From JAJDUF01 sp965214295 (GTDB lineage: Bacteria; Chloroflexota; UBA11872; UBA12225; JAJDUF01): a stretch of DNA of 64,000 nt. Below are positions 18,249 to 26,877 of this stretch, one piece after another; within the stretch, counting starts at the first letter, position 1, and each line of letters opens with the position of its first letter. The position numbers and the translations under genes are program-made. The notes under the pieces were generated by a model, which was not told the origin of the DNA, did not search any database, and saw nothing but the letters and a program-made list of their open reading frames with translations. The DNA is taken from NCBI GenBank assembly GCA_965214295.1, contig OZ243944.1:248001-312000 (forward strand), written 5' to 3'.

Positions 18249-18324
18249 TGGTGCCGAGAGGCAGAATCGAACTGCCGACACCGTGATTTTCAGTCACGTG
18301 CTCTACCAACTGAGCTATCTCGGC
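18249..18324 (-). tRNA. tRNA-Phe (GAA)
   Basis: A 76-nt cloverleaf read on the minus strand. The acceptor stem GCCGAGA pairs with TCTCGGC, the D-loop region is TAGCTCAGTTGGTAGAGC, the anticodon loop is CTGAAAA with GAA at 18289-18291, and the T-arm contains GTTCGATTC. A CCA end is encoded (18249-18251). Confidence 0.95.
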
Positions 18325-18783
18325 CTAGTGCCCATACGACTATACCACAGGTCCATTTCCGGCGCCGGTATCCCCGGACTGGCAGGCTGCAAAATACCGG
18401 CCGCCCTATGGCTCGCAAGGGTAGGTTTTTGTCTGCATCAGGATTTGCGGGATGGAAGGATGAACAGGATAGATTCCCGCCCCGTATCGGGGTACGGGGC
18501 ATGCTTGCGCGGGAATCACCATGGCCTTGACCAGGCCACCGCAGGAAATGAAAATAACGACCGTCAGTCCGGCTTGCGCCGGAGTCCGGAGCCGGGGACC
18601 TGGATTGCGGCCGGCGCCGCAATGACGGAGGGAGGCTATTTTCAGAGCAATGATGAGGGGAGCAGGAATGACAAGCACCTGGGCGCGATCATGAAAGTTG
18701 GCAACTTAATCGGGTAGCGGGATGTAGCCCCCCTATGGTCCCTCCGCTGCGGCGGGGGGGGGACGGTTAGGGAGGGTCCACTG
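18325..18783. repeat. Gene-free stretch with dispersed palindromes
   Basis: No convincing gene in 459 bases. A TTTTTGTCTGCATCAGGAT stretch (about 18425-18444) resembles the palindrome at 54689-54756. GATTCCCGC at 18472-18480 and GCGGGAATC at 18509-18517 form a stem around an inner CCCCGTA..TACGGGG hairpin, a member of the CATTCCCGC family. Further GCCGG-rich inverted sequences lie at 18565-18625. A G-run and GGTCC repeats precede the mutY stop. Confidence 0.6.
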
Positions 18784-19884
18784 TTAGGCCGGTAGCGCCA
18801 CCTCGACGGCGGCCAGCGCGTCGGTGTCGGCATCGCGGAGGTCGCTGCGGCACTCTACTAGCCCATCATTGGCCAGTGCCAGGAGCAGGTCGGCGAGCCA
18901 TGCTACGTGGTCGGGTGCAAAGTCGGCGCGGAGCTGCGGACCGAGCCGGGCCAGAGGTATCGTCTCGCCGGACGGCAGCGTGCGGAGGCTGGCGAGAATG
19001 CGCCCGCGGTACCAGCGGCGACTGCCCTCGAACGGCTCGGCCTTTGGGGCGCTGCCGGCGCTATCACTACCACCGGACGGGCGCTGCCGCCGGGTATCGC
19101 CGGCTCGGTATGTCCCGGCTACCTCCGCTGCCTGGCGTGCCGGTGTTTCAGCGTCCGCACCAGCGAACAGGGGGCCTAGCGCGGTGGTGTTCAATAGTCG
19201 TTGGCGATAGGTACACATCTGAGCGAGGGGGCAGACGCGACACGCCGGACGGGCAGCGGTACAGACGGTCGCGCCGAGATCCATGAGCGCCTGGTTCCAG
19301 GCGTAGGCGTCCCGATGCGGCAAGGCGGCCTCGGCCAGGAGCCAGCCGGTACGCTCCGAGGGCGTCTCCGTCGGCCCGTCGTCACTGCGCCAAGCATCCA
19401 GAAAGACCCGTCCCAGCACCCGGCGAACGTTGGTGTCCAGCACTGCCACCGGTGCCTCCGCTGCGAAGCAGGCGACGGCCGCGGCCGTGTAGCGGCCGAT
19501 GCCTGGCAAGTCCCGCAGCGTGGCCGGGTCGGTCGGGAGCGCCCCATCATGGTCGGCTACCACCTGCTGGGCAATCCGGTGCAAGTGTACGGCTCGCCGG
19601 TTGTAGCCCAGCCCGGCCCATTGCCGGATCACCTCGCCCCGCGAAGCCCCGGCCAGCGCAGCAATCGTCGGAAACGCAGTCAGAAACGCCGCGTATTTTG
19701 GCACCACGCGGTCCACCTGCGTTTGCTGGAGCATCATCTCCGCGACTAGGATGGCATAGGGGTCGCGTGTCTGCCGCCAGGGCAGGCGGCGGCCTTGCTC
19801 CTGATACCAGCGCAGCAAGCCGGCGTGTGTGCGCCGCAGACGCGACGGCGCGAGGCTGATGGACGGTGGCGATTGGACGGTCAT
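18784..19884 (-). CDS. mutY: A/G-specific adenine DNA glycosylase MutY
   Basis: Base-excision repair enzyme that removes adenine opposite 8-oxoguanine; 366 residues. MLQQTQVDRVVPKY holds the catalytic Glu region, LPGIGRYTAAAV is the helix-hairpin-helix, VLDTNVRRVLGR carries the catalytic Asp, and CTAARPACRVCPLAQMC is a perfect C-X6-C-X2-C-X5-C 4Fe-4S loop. After it comes a low-complexity linker and a segment (about residues 265-366) that does not look like the usual NUDIX-like 8-oxoG reader but like a small helical or winged-helix domain. The ATG at 19884 is preferred over an ATG 108 bases upstream, which would add an Arg/Pro-rich leader outside the family. Confidence 0.92.
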   Translation of the reverse strand: MTVQSPPSISLAPSRLRRTHAGLLRWYQEQGRRLPWRQTRDPYAILVAEMMLQQTQVDRVVPKYAAFLTAFPTIAALAGASRGEVIRQWAGLGYNRRAVHLHRIAQQVVADHDGALPTDPATLRDLPGIGRYTAAAVACFAAEAPVAVLDTNVRRVLGRVFLDAWRSDDGPTETPSERTGWLLAEAALPHRDAYAWNQALMDLGATVCTAARPACRVCPLAQMCTYRQRLLNTTALGPLFAGADAETPARQAAEVAGTYRAGDTRRQRPSGGSDSAGSAPKAEPFEGSRRWYRGRILASLRTLPSGETIPLARLGPQLRADFAPDHVAWLADLLLALANDGLVECRSDLRDADTDALAAVEVALPA

Positions 19885-19915
19885 AGGCAGCACGGTAGTG
19901 GGGCCGGGATGAGCA

Positions 19916-20755
19916 ATGCGTAGCCGGCAGGCGGCGCGGAAACGGCGCGGACTGTGGGGCCGACCTGGCAAGCCGGAGCCGCTTCCTAACACGCTGGGGA
20001 CCAGCGGCTCTGGCTCGCCACCGCTCCCCGCTCTAGGGCAATGCGCCGCGGCCCCTACCGAGACAGCAGTATACGGCGCGGCGGCGCAGCGCGACCGGCT
20101 CGCCGCCCGCTACCAACTGGGCCGGACACCGGTGCAAGTAGGAGGTCGCTCGTGGTCCGTGCTGGGACCGGCCGATCCCGATTCGCTCATCGACTCGCTC
20201 CCGCCCAACGACGACGACCGGCTGCCCTATTGGGCGCAGCTCTGGCCCGCCGGGCAGGTGCTCGCCGCGGCCATCCTGACGACCGACGCCCTCGCCGGGC
20301 AGCGTGTGCTGGAGCTGGGCTGCGGTCTGGGGTTGACTGCCGCGGCAGCGCTCGTCGCCGGCGCCGACCTGCTGGCCGTGGATTGCGAGTCGGATGCCCT
20401 GGCGTTCGCCGCCGACAATGCCCAGGCGCTGGCCGGTGTCTCGCTCGTCACAAAGCTGGGTAACTGGCGGAGCGCCGACCCGTGTACGTGGCTGGAGCCG
20501 CCCTACGACGTGATCCTGGCGGCCGACGTGCTGTATGAGCAGCGCGACGTGGTACCGCTCGCCGCGCTCGTCCCCCGATTGCTGGGGCCGGGTGGGTGGC
20601 TCTGGCTGGCCGAGCCGCGGCGCGAAGCCGGTGGCCGCTTTGTGGAGCTGCTGGGCGAGGCCGGGTGGAGCGATGCAGTCCAGGCCGTGCCTTTCGACGA
20701 CCGGGGACAGCGGCTTGTCGTCGACCTGCATCGGCTCACCCCACCACCCGGGTAG
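19916..20755 (+). CDS. Class I SAM-dependent methyltransferase (METTL21/nicotinamide-MT-like)
   Basis: Soluble methyltransferase of up to 279 residues. VLELGCGLGLTAAAAL is motif I, AVDCES the motif II acidic strand, and PYDVILAADVLYE the motif IV region typical of the Methyltransf_16 family that methylates protein lysines or small amines. The LPYWAQLWPAGQVLA block just before motif I also fits that family. The first 60 or so residues are Pro/Arg/Gly rich without family match, so the real start may lie downstream. It is divergent from mutY with 31 bases between starts. Confidence 0.75.
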   Translation: MRSRQAARKRRGLWGRPGKPEPLPNTLGTSGSGSPPLPALGQCAAAPTETAVYGAAAQRDRLAARYQLGRTPVQVGGRSWSVLGPADPDSLIDSLPPNDDDRLPYWAQLWPAGQVLAAAILTTDALAGQRVLELGCGLGLTAAAALVAGADLLAVDCESDALAFAADNAQALAGVSLVTKLGNWRSADPCTWLEPPYDVILAADVLYEQRDVVPLAALVPRLLGPGGWLWLAEPRREAGGRFVELLGEAGWSDAVQAVPFDDRGQRLVVDLHRLTPPPG

Positions 20756-20837
20756 CCATCAGCGCCCAGCTTGCCACGGTGTCAGGAGCCACCCATTCGC
20801 CGATAGCCGATAGCTGACGGCTACTTGCTTCATGCAG

Positions 20838-20846
20838 TGATATACT
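20838..20846 (+). promoter_or_regulatory. Possible extended -10 promoter for rpmE
   Basis: TGATATACT matches a TGn-TATACT extended -10 about 100 bases before rpmE; no good -35 is seen. Confidence 0.35.
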
Positions 20847-20945
20847 TAGAGCGGTACATCCCTCGCCCCGGCGCTGCCGTTGCGGACAGCCTCCGGCCGG
20901 GTATCGCCGAGCAGGCACCAGCGAAAGAGACGAAAGGTAACCAGC

Positions 20946-21206
20946 GTGAAATCGGACATCCACCCGCGCTACTATGACGACACGAAGGTCATTTGCTCCT
21001 GCGGCAACACGTGGACGACCGGCTCGACGCGCCCGGAGATCCGCGTGGAGCTGTGCTCGACGTGCCATCCCTTCTTCACGGGCCAGCAGCGCATCGTCGA
21101 CTCCGCCGGTCAGGTCGAGCGTTTCCATCGCCGCTTTGGCCTCTCGGCAGAAACGCCCGACACAGGCGATGCGGCGGCCGAGACGGCCGAAGCCACCGCC
21201 GGTTAG
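20946..21206 (+). CDS. rpmE: 50S ribosomal protein L31
   Basis: Large-subunit ribosomal protein of 86 residues. The start VKSDIHPRYY and the block ELCSTCHPFFTGQQ are diagnostic. Cysteines in ICSCG and CSTC give the zinc-binding (C+) form. The GTG at 20946 is chosen over the longer open frame because it is where the family begins and follows GAAAGG. The C-terminus has a short Ala/Glu-rich extension beyond the usual end. A strong terminator follows at 21229-21260. Confidence 0.96.
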   Translation: MKSDIHPRYYDDTKVICSCGNTWTTGSTRPEIRVELCSTCHPFFTGQQRIVDSAGQVERFHRRFGLSAETPDTGDAAAETAEATAG

Positions 21207-21228
21207 CGTACCGACGCTCACGCTAGGG

Positions 21229-21260
21229 GAAGGTAGGGTTGATCCGCCCTACCTTCTTTT
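21229..21260 (+). terminator. Rho-independent terminator after rpmE
   Basis: GAAGGTAGGG (21229-21238) pairs perfectly with CCCTACCTTC (21247-21256) over an eight-base loop, followed by TTTT. Confidence 0.85.
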
Positions 21261-21327
21261 GACGTAGCGAGCAGTACACCAGAGGCATGGGCGGCGAGTG
21301 CGCTTTGGGCCGGGAGGACGGCCACGG

Positions 21328-22326
21328 ATGGAGAGCACGGCAGCGCCCTCGATCCCCAACTACGGGGGGCAGGCAGTCATCGAGGGGGTGATGATGCGTA
21401 GCCACCGCGCGCTGGCGGTCGCTGTGCGTCATCCGGCCGGGCATACCGTGGTTCACGTCGAGCCGTTGCGCTCGGCGCGCCATCGCAGTCGCTGGGCACG
21501 GCTGCCCCTCATCCGCGGCATGGTGCTGCTGTGGGATACGTTGGTGCTCGGCATGCGGTCGCTGGCCTTCTCCGCCAACGTAGCCGCTGCCGCAGAGCCG
21601 AACCCGGACGACAATGCGCCCACCACAGTTCCATCCGACCACCAAGCTGCCGAGGAACCGGCCGCTCCACCGGAAGAACCGACAGCGATGCCCCAAGGGG
21701 TGCTCTGGGGGACCATGGCCTTTGCCCTCACCATGGGCATCGGCCTATTCTTCGTCCTACCGCTGCTACTCGTCCGCACGGTTGACCCGCTGATCCCTTG
21801 GTCCGTGGCCAGCAACCTGATCGAGGGATTGGTGCGACTCGCCATCCTGCTGGGTTACATCACGTTGATCGGGCTACTGGCCGACGTGCGCCGCGTCTTC
21901 GCCTACCACGGCGCCGAGCACAAAGCGATCAACGCCTTCGAGGCCGGCGTGCCGCTCGAACGCGAGCAGGTGAGCCGCTACGGTACGGTCCACCCACGAT
22001 GCGGGACGAGCTTTCTACTTGTGGTCATCGTGCTGTCCCTTGCGATCTTCAGCCTGCTGGGCCGCCCGGCGCTGCCCGTCCGGCTAGCCTCGCGAGTGCT
22101 GCTCGTACCCGTAATCGCCGGAGTGAGCTACGAGTTCCTGCGATTCGCCGCCGCCCGGCGCCACCGAGCGGCCCTTCGCGCGCTGATGGCCCCAGGCTTG
22201 CTATTACAACGCCTGACCACCCGCGAACCGGATGTCAGTCAGGTGGAAGTGGCGATTGAGGCGCTGCGCCGGCTGCTAACGTATGAGGCGAACCACCCGG
22301 CCGCCGCCAGCCCGGCACCCGGTTAG
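21328..22326 (+). CDS. DUF1385 (YqhQ-like) membrane protein
   Basis: Membrane protein of 332 residues in the DUF1385 family, whose role is not established. Signatures are YGGQAVIEGVMMRS near the start, two long hydrophobic segments in the middle and AYHGAEHKAINAFEAG followed by HPRCGTSFLLVV. The start is fixed by GGGAGG at 21312-21317, ten bases from the ATG; an upstream in-frame GTG at 21298 lacks a site. A Pro/Glu-rich loop (about residues 95-125) separates the N-terminal part. In my recall, rpmE, this gene and prfA are often adjacent in Chloroflexota and some other phyla, which makes a translation-linked role plausible but unproven. Confidence 0.9.
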   Translation: MESTAAPSIPNYGGQAVIEGVMMRSHRALAVAVRHPAGHTVVHVEPLRSARHRSRWARLPLIRGMVLLWDTLVLGMRSLAFSANVAAAAEPNPDDNAPTTVPSDHQAAEEPAAPPEEPTAMPQGVLWGTMAFALTMGIGLFFVLPLLLVRTVDPLIPWSVASNLIEGLVRLAILLGYITLIGLLADVRRVFAYHGAEHKAINAFEAGVPLEREQVSRYGTVHPRCGTSFLLVVIVLSLAIFSLLGRPALPVRLASRVLLVPVIAGVSYEFLRFAAARRHRAALRALMAPGLLLQRLTTREPDVSQVEVAIEALRRLLTYEANHPAAASPAPG

Positions 22327-22385
22327 CAGCCTAGCCCGAAGCACGCGCTCCCGGTCAGACACTCACTGCCTATGAGAGGTGCATC

Positions 22386-23471
22386 ATGCCACCAACGGCA
22401 CCCATGATTAATCAGCTGGACCAGCTACAGTCCCGCTACACGGAGCTTGAGAGCCTCCTCACGGCGCCCGAAACCCTCGCCAACCCGAATCTGCTGCGCG
22501 CATACGGCCAAGAGCAGAGCCGCCTGAAGCACCCCGTCTCGCTCTACCGTGACCTGCGTCGCCTCGATGAGGAGCTGGAGGGAGCACGGTCGGTGCTGGC
22601 CGAGTCGGACGACCCGGAGCTATCCGAGTTGGCAAGCGACGAGATTGCGGAGCTGGAAGAGCGAGTGGAACAGCTCACCCACGACCTGCGGCTGGCCATG
22701 CTGCCCCCCGATCCGAACGACGAACGGGCCGTCATCGTGGAGATCAGGGCCGGTGCGGGTGGCGAGGAGGCGGCGCTGTTCGCAGCCGAGCTTTACCGCA
22801 TGTACGTCCGCTTTGCCGAGCGCCAGCGTTGGAAGGTGGACCTCGTGAGCCTCAACGAAACCGGAATCGGCGGCCACAAGGAGGCCATCTTCCAGGTAAA
22901 CGGGCGTGGCGTCTACAGCCAGCTCAAGTATGAGAGCGGTGTGCATCGGGTCCAGCGTATCCCGACGACGGAAGCCAGCGGGCGCATCCATACGTCCACG
23001 ACCACGGTGGCCGTTCTGCCGGTCGCGGAAGAGGTGGAGGTCGAGATTGACCCCGAGGACCTCGTTTTCGAGACGTACCGCTCATCCGGCCACGGTGGTC
23101 AGAGCGTGAATACCACCGACTCCGCGGTACGGATCACCCATCGGCCCACCGGCATGGTCGTGACCTGTCAAGACGAGCGCTCGCAGTTGAAGAACCGGCT
23201 AAAGGCGCTCGCGGTGCTGCGTGCCCGCCTGCTCGACCGGCAGCGGCGGCAGCACGCGGCAGCACGCGGCGATGCCCGCCGCTCACAGATCGGCAGCGGG
23301 GACCGCAACGAGAAGATACGGACCTACAACTTCCCTCAGGATCGCGTGACCGATCACCGCGTCCGCCTGACGACGAGTAATCTGCCGAGCATCCTCGACG
23401 GCAGCCTCGACGACCTCATCGCAGCACTCGCGCAAGCGGACCAAGCCGAGCGCCTCGCCACCGTCGGGTAG
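22386..23471 (+). CDS. prfA: Peptide chain release factor 1
   Basis: Class I release factor for UAA and UAG, 361 residues, acting on the ribosome. The GGQ peptidyl-hydrolysis motif is in SSGHGGQSVNTTDSAVRITH; the RF1-type tripeptide anticodon is PTT in RIPTTEASGRIHTST; EIRAGAGGEEAALFA is the domain 2 signature. An AGAGGTG site lies just before the ATG; a second ATG six codons on is possible. The release-factor methylase gene prmC, often next to prfA, is not in this window. Downstream the next gene is convergent. Confidence 0.95.
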   Translation: MPPTAPMINQLDQLQSRYTELESLLTAPETLANPNLLRAYGQEQSRLKHPVSLYRDLRRLDEELEGARSVLAESDDPELSELASDEIAELEERVEQLTHDLRLAMLPPDPNDERAVIVEIRAGAGGEEAALFAAELYRMYVRFAERQRWKVDLVSLNETGIGGHKEAIFQVNGRGVYSQLKYESGVHRVQRIPTTEASGRIHTSTTTVAVLPVAEEVEVEIDPEDLVFETYRSSGHGGQSVNTTDSAVRITHRPTGMVVTCQDERSQLKNRLKALAVLRARLLDRQRRQHAAARGDARRSQIGSGDRNEKIRTYNFPQDRVTDHRVRLTTSNLPSILDGSLDDLIAALAQADQAERLATVG

Positions 23472-23541
23472 CCGCGCCCGCCCCCGGTGCAGCGGGAGAC
23501 CCTATACAGGTGCAGGCCGGTATTGCATCTACCCCCTGGCC

Positions 23542-24420
23542 CTACAGGTCCCGGTGGCTGAAGACGGCGACAGCGCCGCCTAACGCCGCCACACTGTAGA
23601 GGCCGGCCCAGATCAGCATGGCCGGGGCAGTGGGCGCGCTCGCGGCGAACGGCAGGCCAGTACCACTCGCCGCCGCGTTCTGCAGCAAGAGTAGCTGGGC
23701 CGGTTGCAGATAGAACGAGGCCGCGCGCCAGAGGATGTCGCTGGGCATCAGCAGGCTCACGATAATGCCCAGATTGACCATGACGTCGCTCTCCAGCACC
23801 GCGCCAATCTGCTCGATGAACCCGCCGATCCAGGCCGCGCCGTACAGCATGAAGATGATGATACCGTTCGTGACCGTGGAGAAGAGCGAGCTACCCAGCA
23901 GGGCAATGGCCAGCAGCAACGCCATCTCCAGCAGCAGCAGCCCAATGGCCGGCAGCGGCAGCGGCGGTAAGTAACCCGACAGTACCCACACAACGAGCAA
24001 CAGCAGCGCAAACGTTCCGGCCATATAGAGAGCGGCAATGCCTAGCAAGCCCAGCCATTTGCCCACCACGATGTCCCCACGACGCAACGGCCGGGCCGCC
24101 ACCACCTGCATCAGCCCCGACGCCACTTCACCTGCGAGAGTGCCGGCGCCCAAGAAAAGCGCTGCGCCCCCGGCCATGAGATTGAGGCCGTAAATCCCCA
24201 GAGTCGTCATCACCGGCGGCACCAGCGCCATAGCCTGCTGCGCCCCTTCCGATGTTGCCCGGGCGACTTCTTCCCGCTTGACCTCTTCGATCAAGAAAGC
24301 GAACCCGAGGCCGAAGAGCGCCACGTACAGCAGACTGAGCAGGATGATGGCCAGGAAAATGCGCCGGCGGGCGGCTTCACGGATCGTCAACTCCGCAACC
24401 AGGATAACGGGATGACTCAT
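23542..24420 (-). CDS. ABC-2 type transporter permease
   Basis: Membrane permease of 292 residues with six hydrophobic segments and the family start ELTIREAARRRIFLAIILLSL. It overlaps the ATPase gene by four bases (ATGA), so the two form one transporter. EVASGLMQVVAARPLRRGDIVVGKW is the usual loop of ABC-2 permeases of the antibiotic or polysaccharide-export type. It is the last gene of the sigma-factor operon. The substrate is unknown. Confidence 0.85.
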   Translation of the reverse strand: MSHPVILVAELTIREAARRRIFLAIILLSLLYVALFGLGFAFLIEEVKREEVARATSEGAQQAMALVPPVMTTLGIYGLNLMAGGAALFLGAGTLAGEVASGLMQVVAARPLRRGDIVVGKWLGLLGIAALYMAGTFALLLLVVWVLSGYLPPLPLPAIGLLLLEMALLLAIALLGSSLFSTVTNGIIIFMLYGAAWIGGFIEQIGAVLESDVMVNLGIIVSLLMPSDILWRAASFYLQPAQLLLLQNAAASGTGLPFAASAPTAPAMLIWAGLYSVAALGGAVAVFSHRDL

Positions 24421-25523
24421 GGCGTCGCCCCTTCCCCGTCACCGGCCGCGCCGAGAGCGCCCAGAAAGACTTCCTCCAGGGAGTGCTGCTCGGGAACCAG
24501 CGCGAACAGTTGGCGACCCTGCCCGACGACCGCCGCGGCCACCGCCGGAGCAGCTTCCGGTCCCGACGTGACGATCCGTAGCTCCTGAGGTGCCGGAAGC
24601 GCAAGCGGCGAGCGGCCCCCTTGCGCTTCCGGCGTCGTCACCCGTTCATCCAGGCGCTCGACGGTGCCCCAAGCGCCGAGCGCCGCCACCAGTTCCGCGG
24701 TGGCGCTGTCTACCGTGAGCCGCAGCACGTGCTCACCGACAAGCAAGTCGGCCAGCGCCCCCGCGCGCACCACCCGGCCGTGGTTTACGATGGCTACGCG
24801 GTCGCACACCAGCTCCACCTCGCTCAAGAGATGCGAGTTGAGGAAGACCGTCACCCCCTCCTCACGCAGCCGGCTGATCAGATGACGCACGTCACGGCGG
24901 CCCAGCGGGTCGAGCGCCGAGGTTGGCTCATCCAGAAAGACCACAAAGCCTTGCCCTGGACCTGCTCCAGGGGTGGGCCGGTGGACAATGGCTTGCGCCA
25001 GCCCGACGCGCTGCTGCATCCCCTTCGAGTAGGTGCGGAGTTGCTTATCGGCCGCTGCCGTCAGCCCGACGGTAGCCAACGCCTGGGGCACCCGTTCGCG
25101 ACGCTCGGTGCGTGACAGCCCGGCGAGGCGGCCGTGAATGTCCACGAACTCGCTGCCGGTCAGCCAGTCGGGAAAACGGAAGTGCTCCGGGAGGTAGCCG
25201 ATGCGCCGCCGCGCGGCCCGGTCGCCAACCGGCCGATCCAGAACGCGCCCACTACCGCTCGTCGCGGCAGCCAAGCCGAGCAGGATTTTGAGCGCCGTCG
25301 TCTTGCCGGCACCGTTCGGCCCGAGAAAGCCGAAGACCTCACCGTGCGCGACGTGGAGCGTGAGGTCCTCCAAGGCGACGAAGCGACCGTAGACCTTCCG
25401 CAGCCCCTCGGTTTCGATAGCCCATCCTGACCGCTCGGTCTGCTCAGTCAGGTCGGCACCACCATAGCTCCTTCGGATTGTGCCGACCTGGCTGGGCATC
25501 GGCCCATCGGTACGCGCAGCCAT
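24417..25523 (-). CDS. ABC transporter ATP-binding protein
   Basis: Cytoplasmic ATPase of 368 residues partnering the permease downstream. Walker A is GPNGAGKTTALKILLGL, signature YSKGMQQRVGLAQAI, Walker B VVFLDEPTSALDP. The stretch after Walker B and the C-terminal DUF4162-like tail fit the antibiotic/sodium exporter (DrrA/NatA) group. The first 30 or so residues precede the ABC fold and are encoded by a dispersed palindrome (25449-25490). The start at 25523 is supported by its five-base distance from the anti-sigma gene stop. Confidence 0.9.
   Translation of the reverse strand: MAARTDGPMPSQVGTIRRSYGGADLTEQTERSGWAIETEGLRKVYGRFVALEDLTLHVAHGEVFGFLGPNGAGKTTALKILLGLAAATSGSGRVLDRPVGDRAARRRIGYLPEHFRFPDWLTGSEFVDIHGRLAGLSRTERRERVPQALATVGLTAAADKQLRTYSKGMQQRVGLAQAIVHRPTPGAGPGQGFVVFLDEPTSALDPLGRRDVRHLISRLREEGVTVFLNSHLLSEVELVCDRVAIVNHGRVVRAGALADLLVGEHVLRLTVDSATAELVAALGAWGTVERLDERVTTPEAQGGRSPLALPAPQELRIVTSGPEAAPAVAAAVVGQGRQLFALVPEQHSLEEVFLGALGAAGDGEGATP
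25449..25490. repeat. Palindromic repeat at the 5' end of the ABC ATPase gene
   Basis: Perfect 11-bp arms CAGGTCGGCAC (25449-25459) and GTGCCGACCTG (25480-25490) around CACCATAGCTCCTTCGGATT. It is closely similar to 39103-39147 and related to 5594-5636. Confidence 0.85.
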
Positions 25524-25528
25524 GGTCG

Positions 25529-26875
25529 CTATTGCAGGGAGACGGCGACGGCCAGCAGCTCTTGCTCACCGTAGCTCCCGCCTACTCCGTACACCATGCC
25601 GTCACGCTGCCACACCACAACCCCATGCCGCGTCTGGGCATCCTGCACGCTGACCCCAGGCGCACCGGCAACCGTCACGTGCCGCGAGACGGAAGCGTCT
25701 TGCGGCACCGGAATCGGCAACGTCTGCGTCCAGTCGTCAATCGCCCGCAGTTGATCTACCGTGTCGGCCGGCAGACCCGGCACGCTCAACAGGAACGAGC
25801 GGAACTGCTCCAGCGTCACACCACCGGACACGGTCACCGTCGGGCTAGGTGACTGGCCAACCACTAGCGACACCTGCCCGGCATCGTCGCCGTAGATCAA
25901 CACCACGGCTGCCGATACAGTCAGATGAATCATGGAGCCGTCCAGCGCTTCTGGCACGTTGACGTCGGAGTGACCCTGCTCCGCCAGGTAGTCCAGGGCC
26001 TTGTCTCGATCCACGGTGAAGCTCGCCGTGGAAGCCGGCGTCGTGCGGATCTGCGGGTCTGCCGCTAGCTCGGAAGGGAGGTGCGCGGGCTGCCGCACGG
26101 CAAATCCGGCTCGTTCCTCCGCCGCGGCAATGCTGTCTTCCGTGCGCCCCTCCCGGCCCTCGGTATATTCGGGCACATGTAATGTGCCAAGCTGCTCCAG
26201 GCTAGCGAAGTTTGCCATTGGGTCCTCTGGTGCGACCGTGATGAGCGCGAACTTCTGCACCCGGAACTGCCCGAGCAACTCCGTCGCCACGGCCCGGCCG
26301 GCCGGCGTCGCCAGCACACCTCCCAGCACGACCACCACGACGGCCACTGCCGCCGCCAGCCGCCAGTGCCATTGGCCAGCCCACGCCAGCCCAAAACGCG
26401 ACAAACGCGACCTCGAAACCTCCATCGGCTCCTCTCCTTTCTGTGCCAGGCCACGACCCGGTATCTGCCGGCCACTGATCGCCGGCCCTAGAGCGCGCGC
26501 TAGGACGCGGCCGTCCGATCCGCGATCGGCAGCGGCCCCAACTGTCGTGGTAACAAGCTCTCCGTGGCGGCTACTGGCCTTACGACGGGCAGCGCTGGCG
26601 TACCGGAACGCCGGCAGTTCCTCCAATGGCCGGAGTCCCGCCTCGCTGTGCAGAGCCGTATTCACCGCCATGATCTGCCGGTCAAGCTCCGGATCGCCCG
26701 TCGCCTGCGCCAGAGCGTCGGCCAGAGCAGCCAAGTCACCGCGGTCGAATGCCTGCACATAGCGACACAGCACCAACTCCCGCTGGCGCTCGCGGTGCTC
26801 AACCAGGGCTGCACCACCGATTTCCATTGGATCGTGCGGCGCTGGCCGGTCATCCACACCATTGCTATCTGGCAT
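25529..26875 (-). CDS. Membrane anti-sigma-like protein
   Basis: Protein of 448 residues with a cytoplasmic N-terminal part of about 170, one membrane helix (LAAAVAVVVVVLGGVLA, near residue 180) and a large extracytoplasmic C-terminal domain. It follows the ECF sigma gene by two bases, the place of an anti-sigma factor, but lacks the HxxxCxxC zinc motif. The outer part includes repeated beta-rich segments similar in style to DUF4367/RsgI-type sensors (ERAGFAVRQPAHLPSEL is typical). Inferred role: hold the sigma factor at the membrane and release it on an outside signal. Confidence 0.7.
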   Translation of the reverse strand: MPDSNGVDDRPAPHDPMEIGGAALVEHRERQRELVLCRYVQAFDRGDLAALADALAQATGDPELDRQIMAVNTALHSEAGLRPLEELPAFRYASAARRKASSRHGELVTTTVGAAADRGSDGRVLARALGPAISGRQIPGRGLAQKGEEPMEVSRSRLSRFGLAWAGQWHWRLAAAVAVVVVVLGGVLATPAGRAVATELLGQFRVQKFALITVAPEDPMANFASLEQLGTLHVPEYTEGREGRTEDSIAAAEERAGFAVRQPAHLPSELAADPQIRTTPASTASFTVDRDKALDYLAEQGHSDVNVPEALDGSMIHLTVSAAVVLIYGDDAGQVSLVVGQSPSPTVTVSGGVTLEQFRSFLLSVPGLPADTVDQLRAIDDWTQTLPIPVPQDASVSRHVTVAGAPGVSVQDAQTRHGVVVWQRDGMVYGVGGSYGEQELLAVAVSLQ

Positions 26876-26877
26876 CG

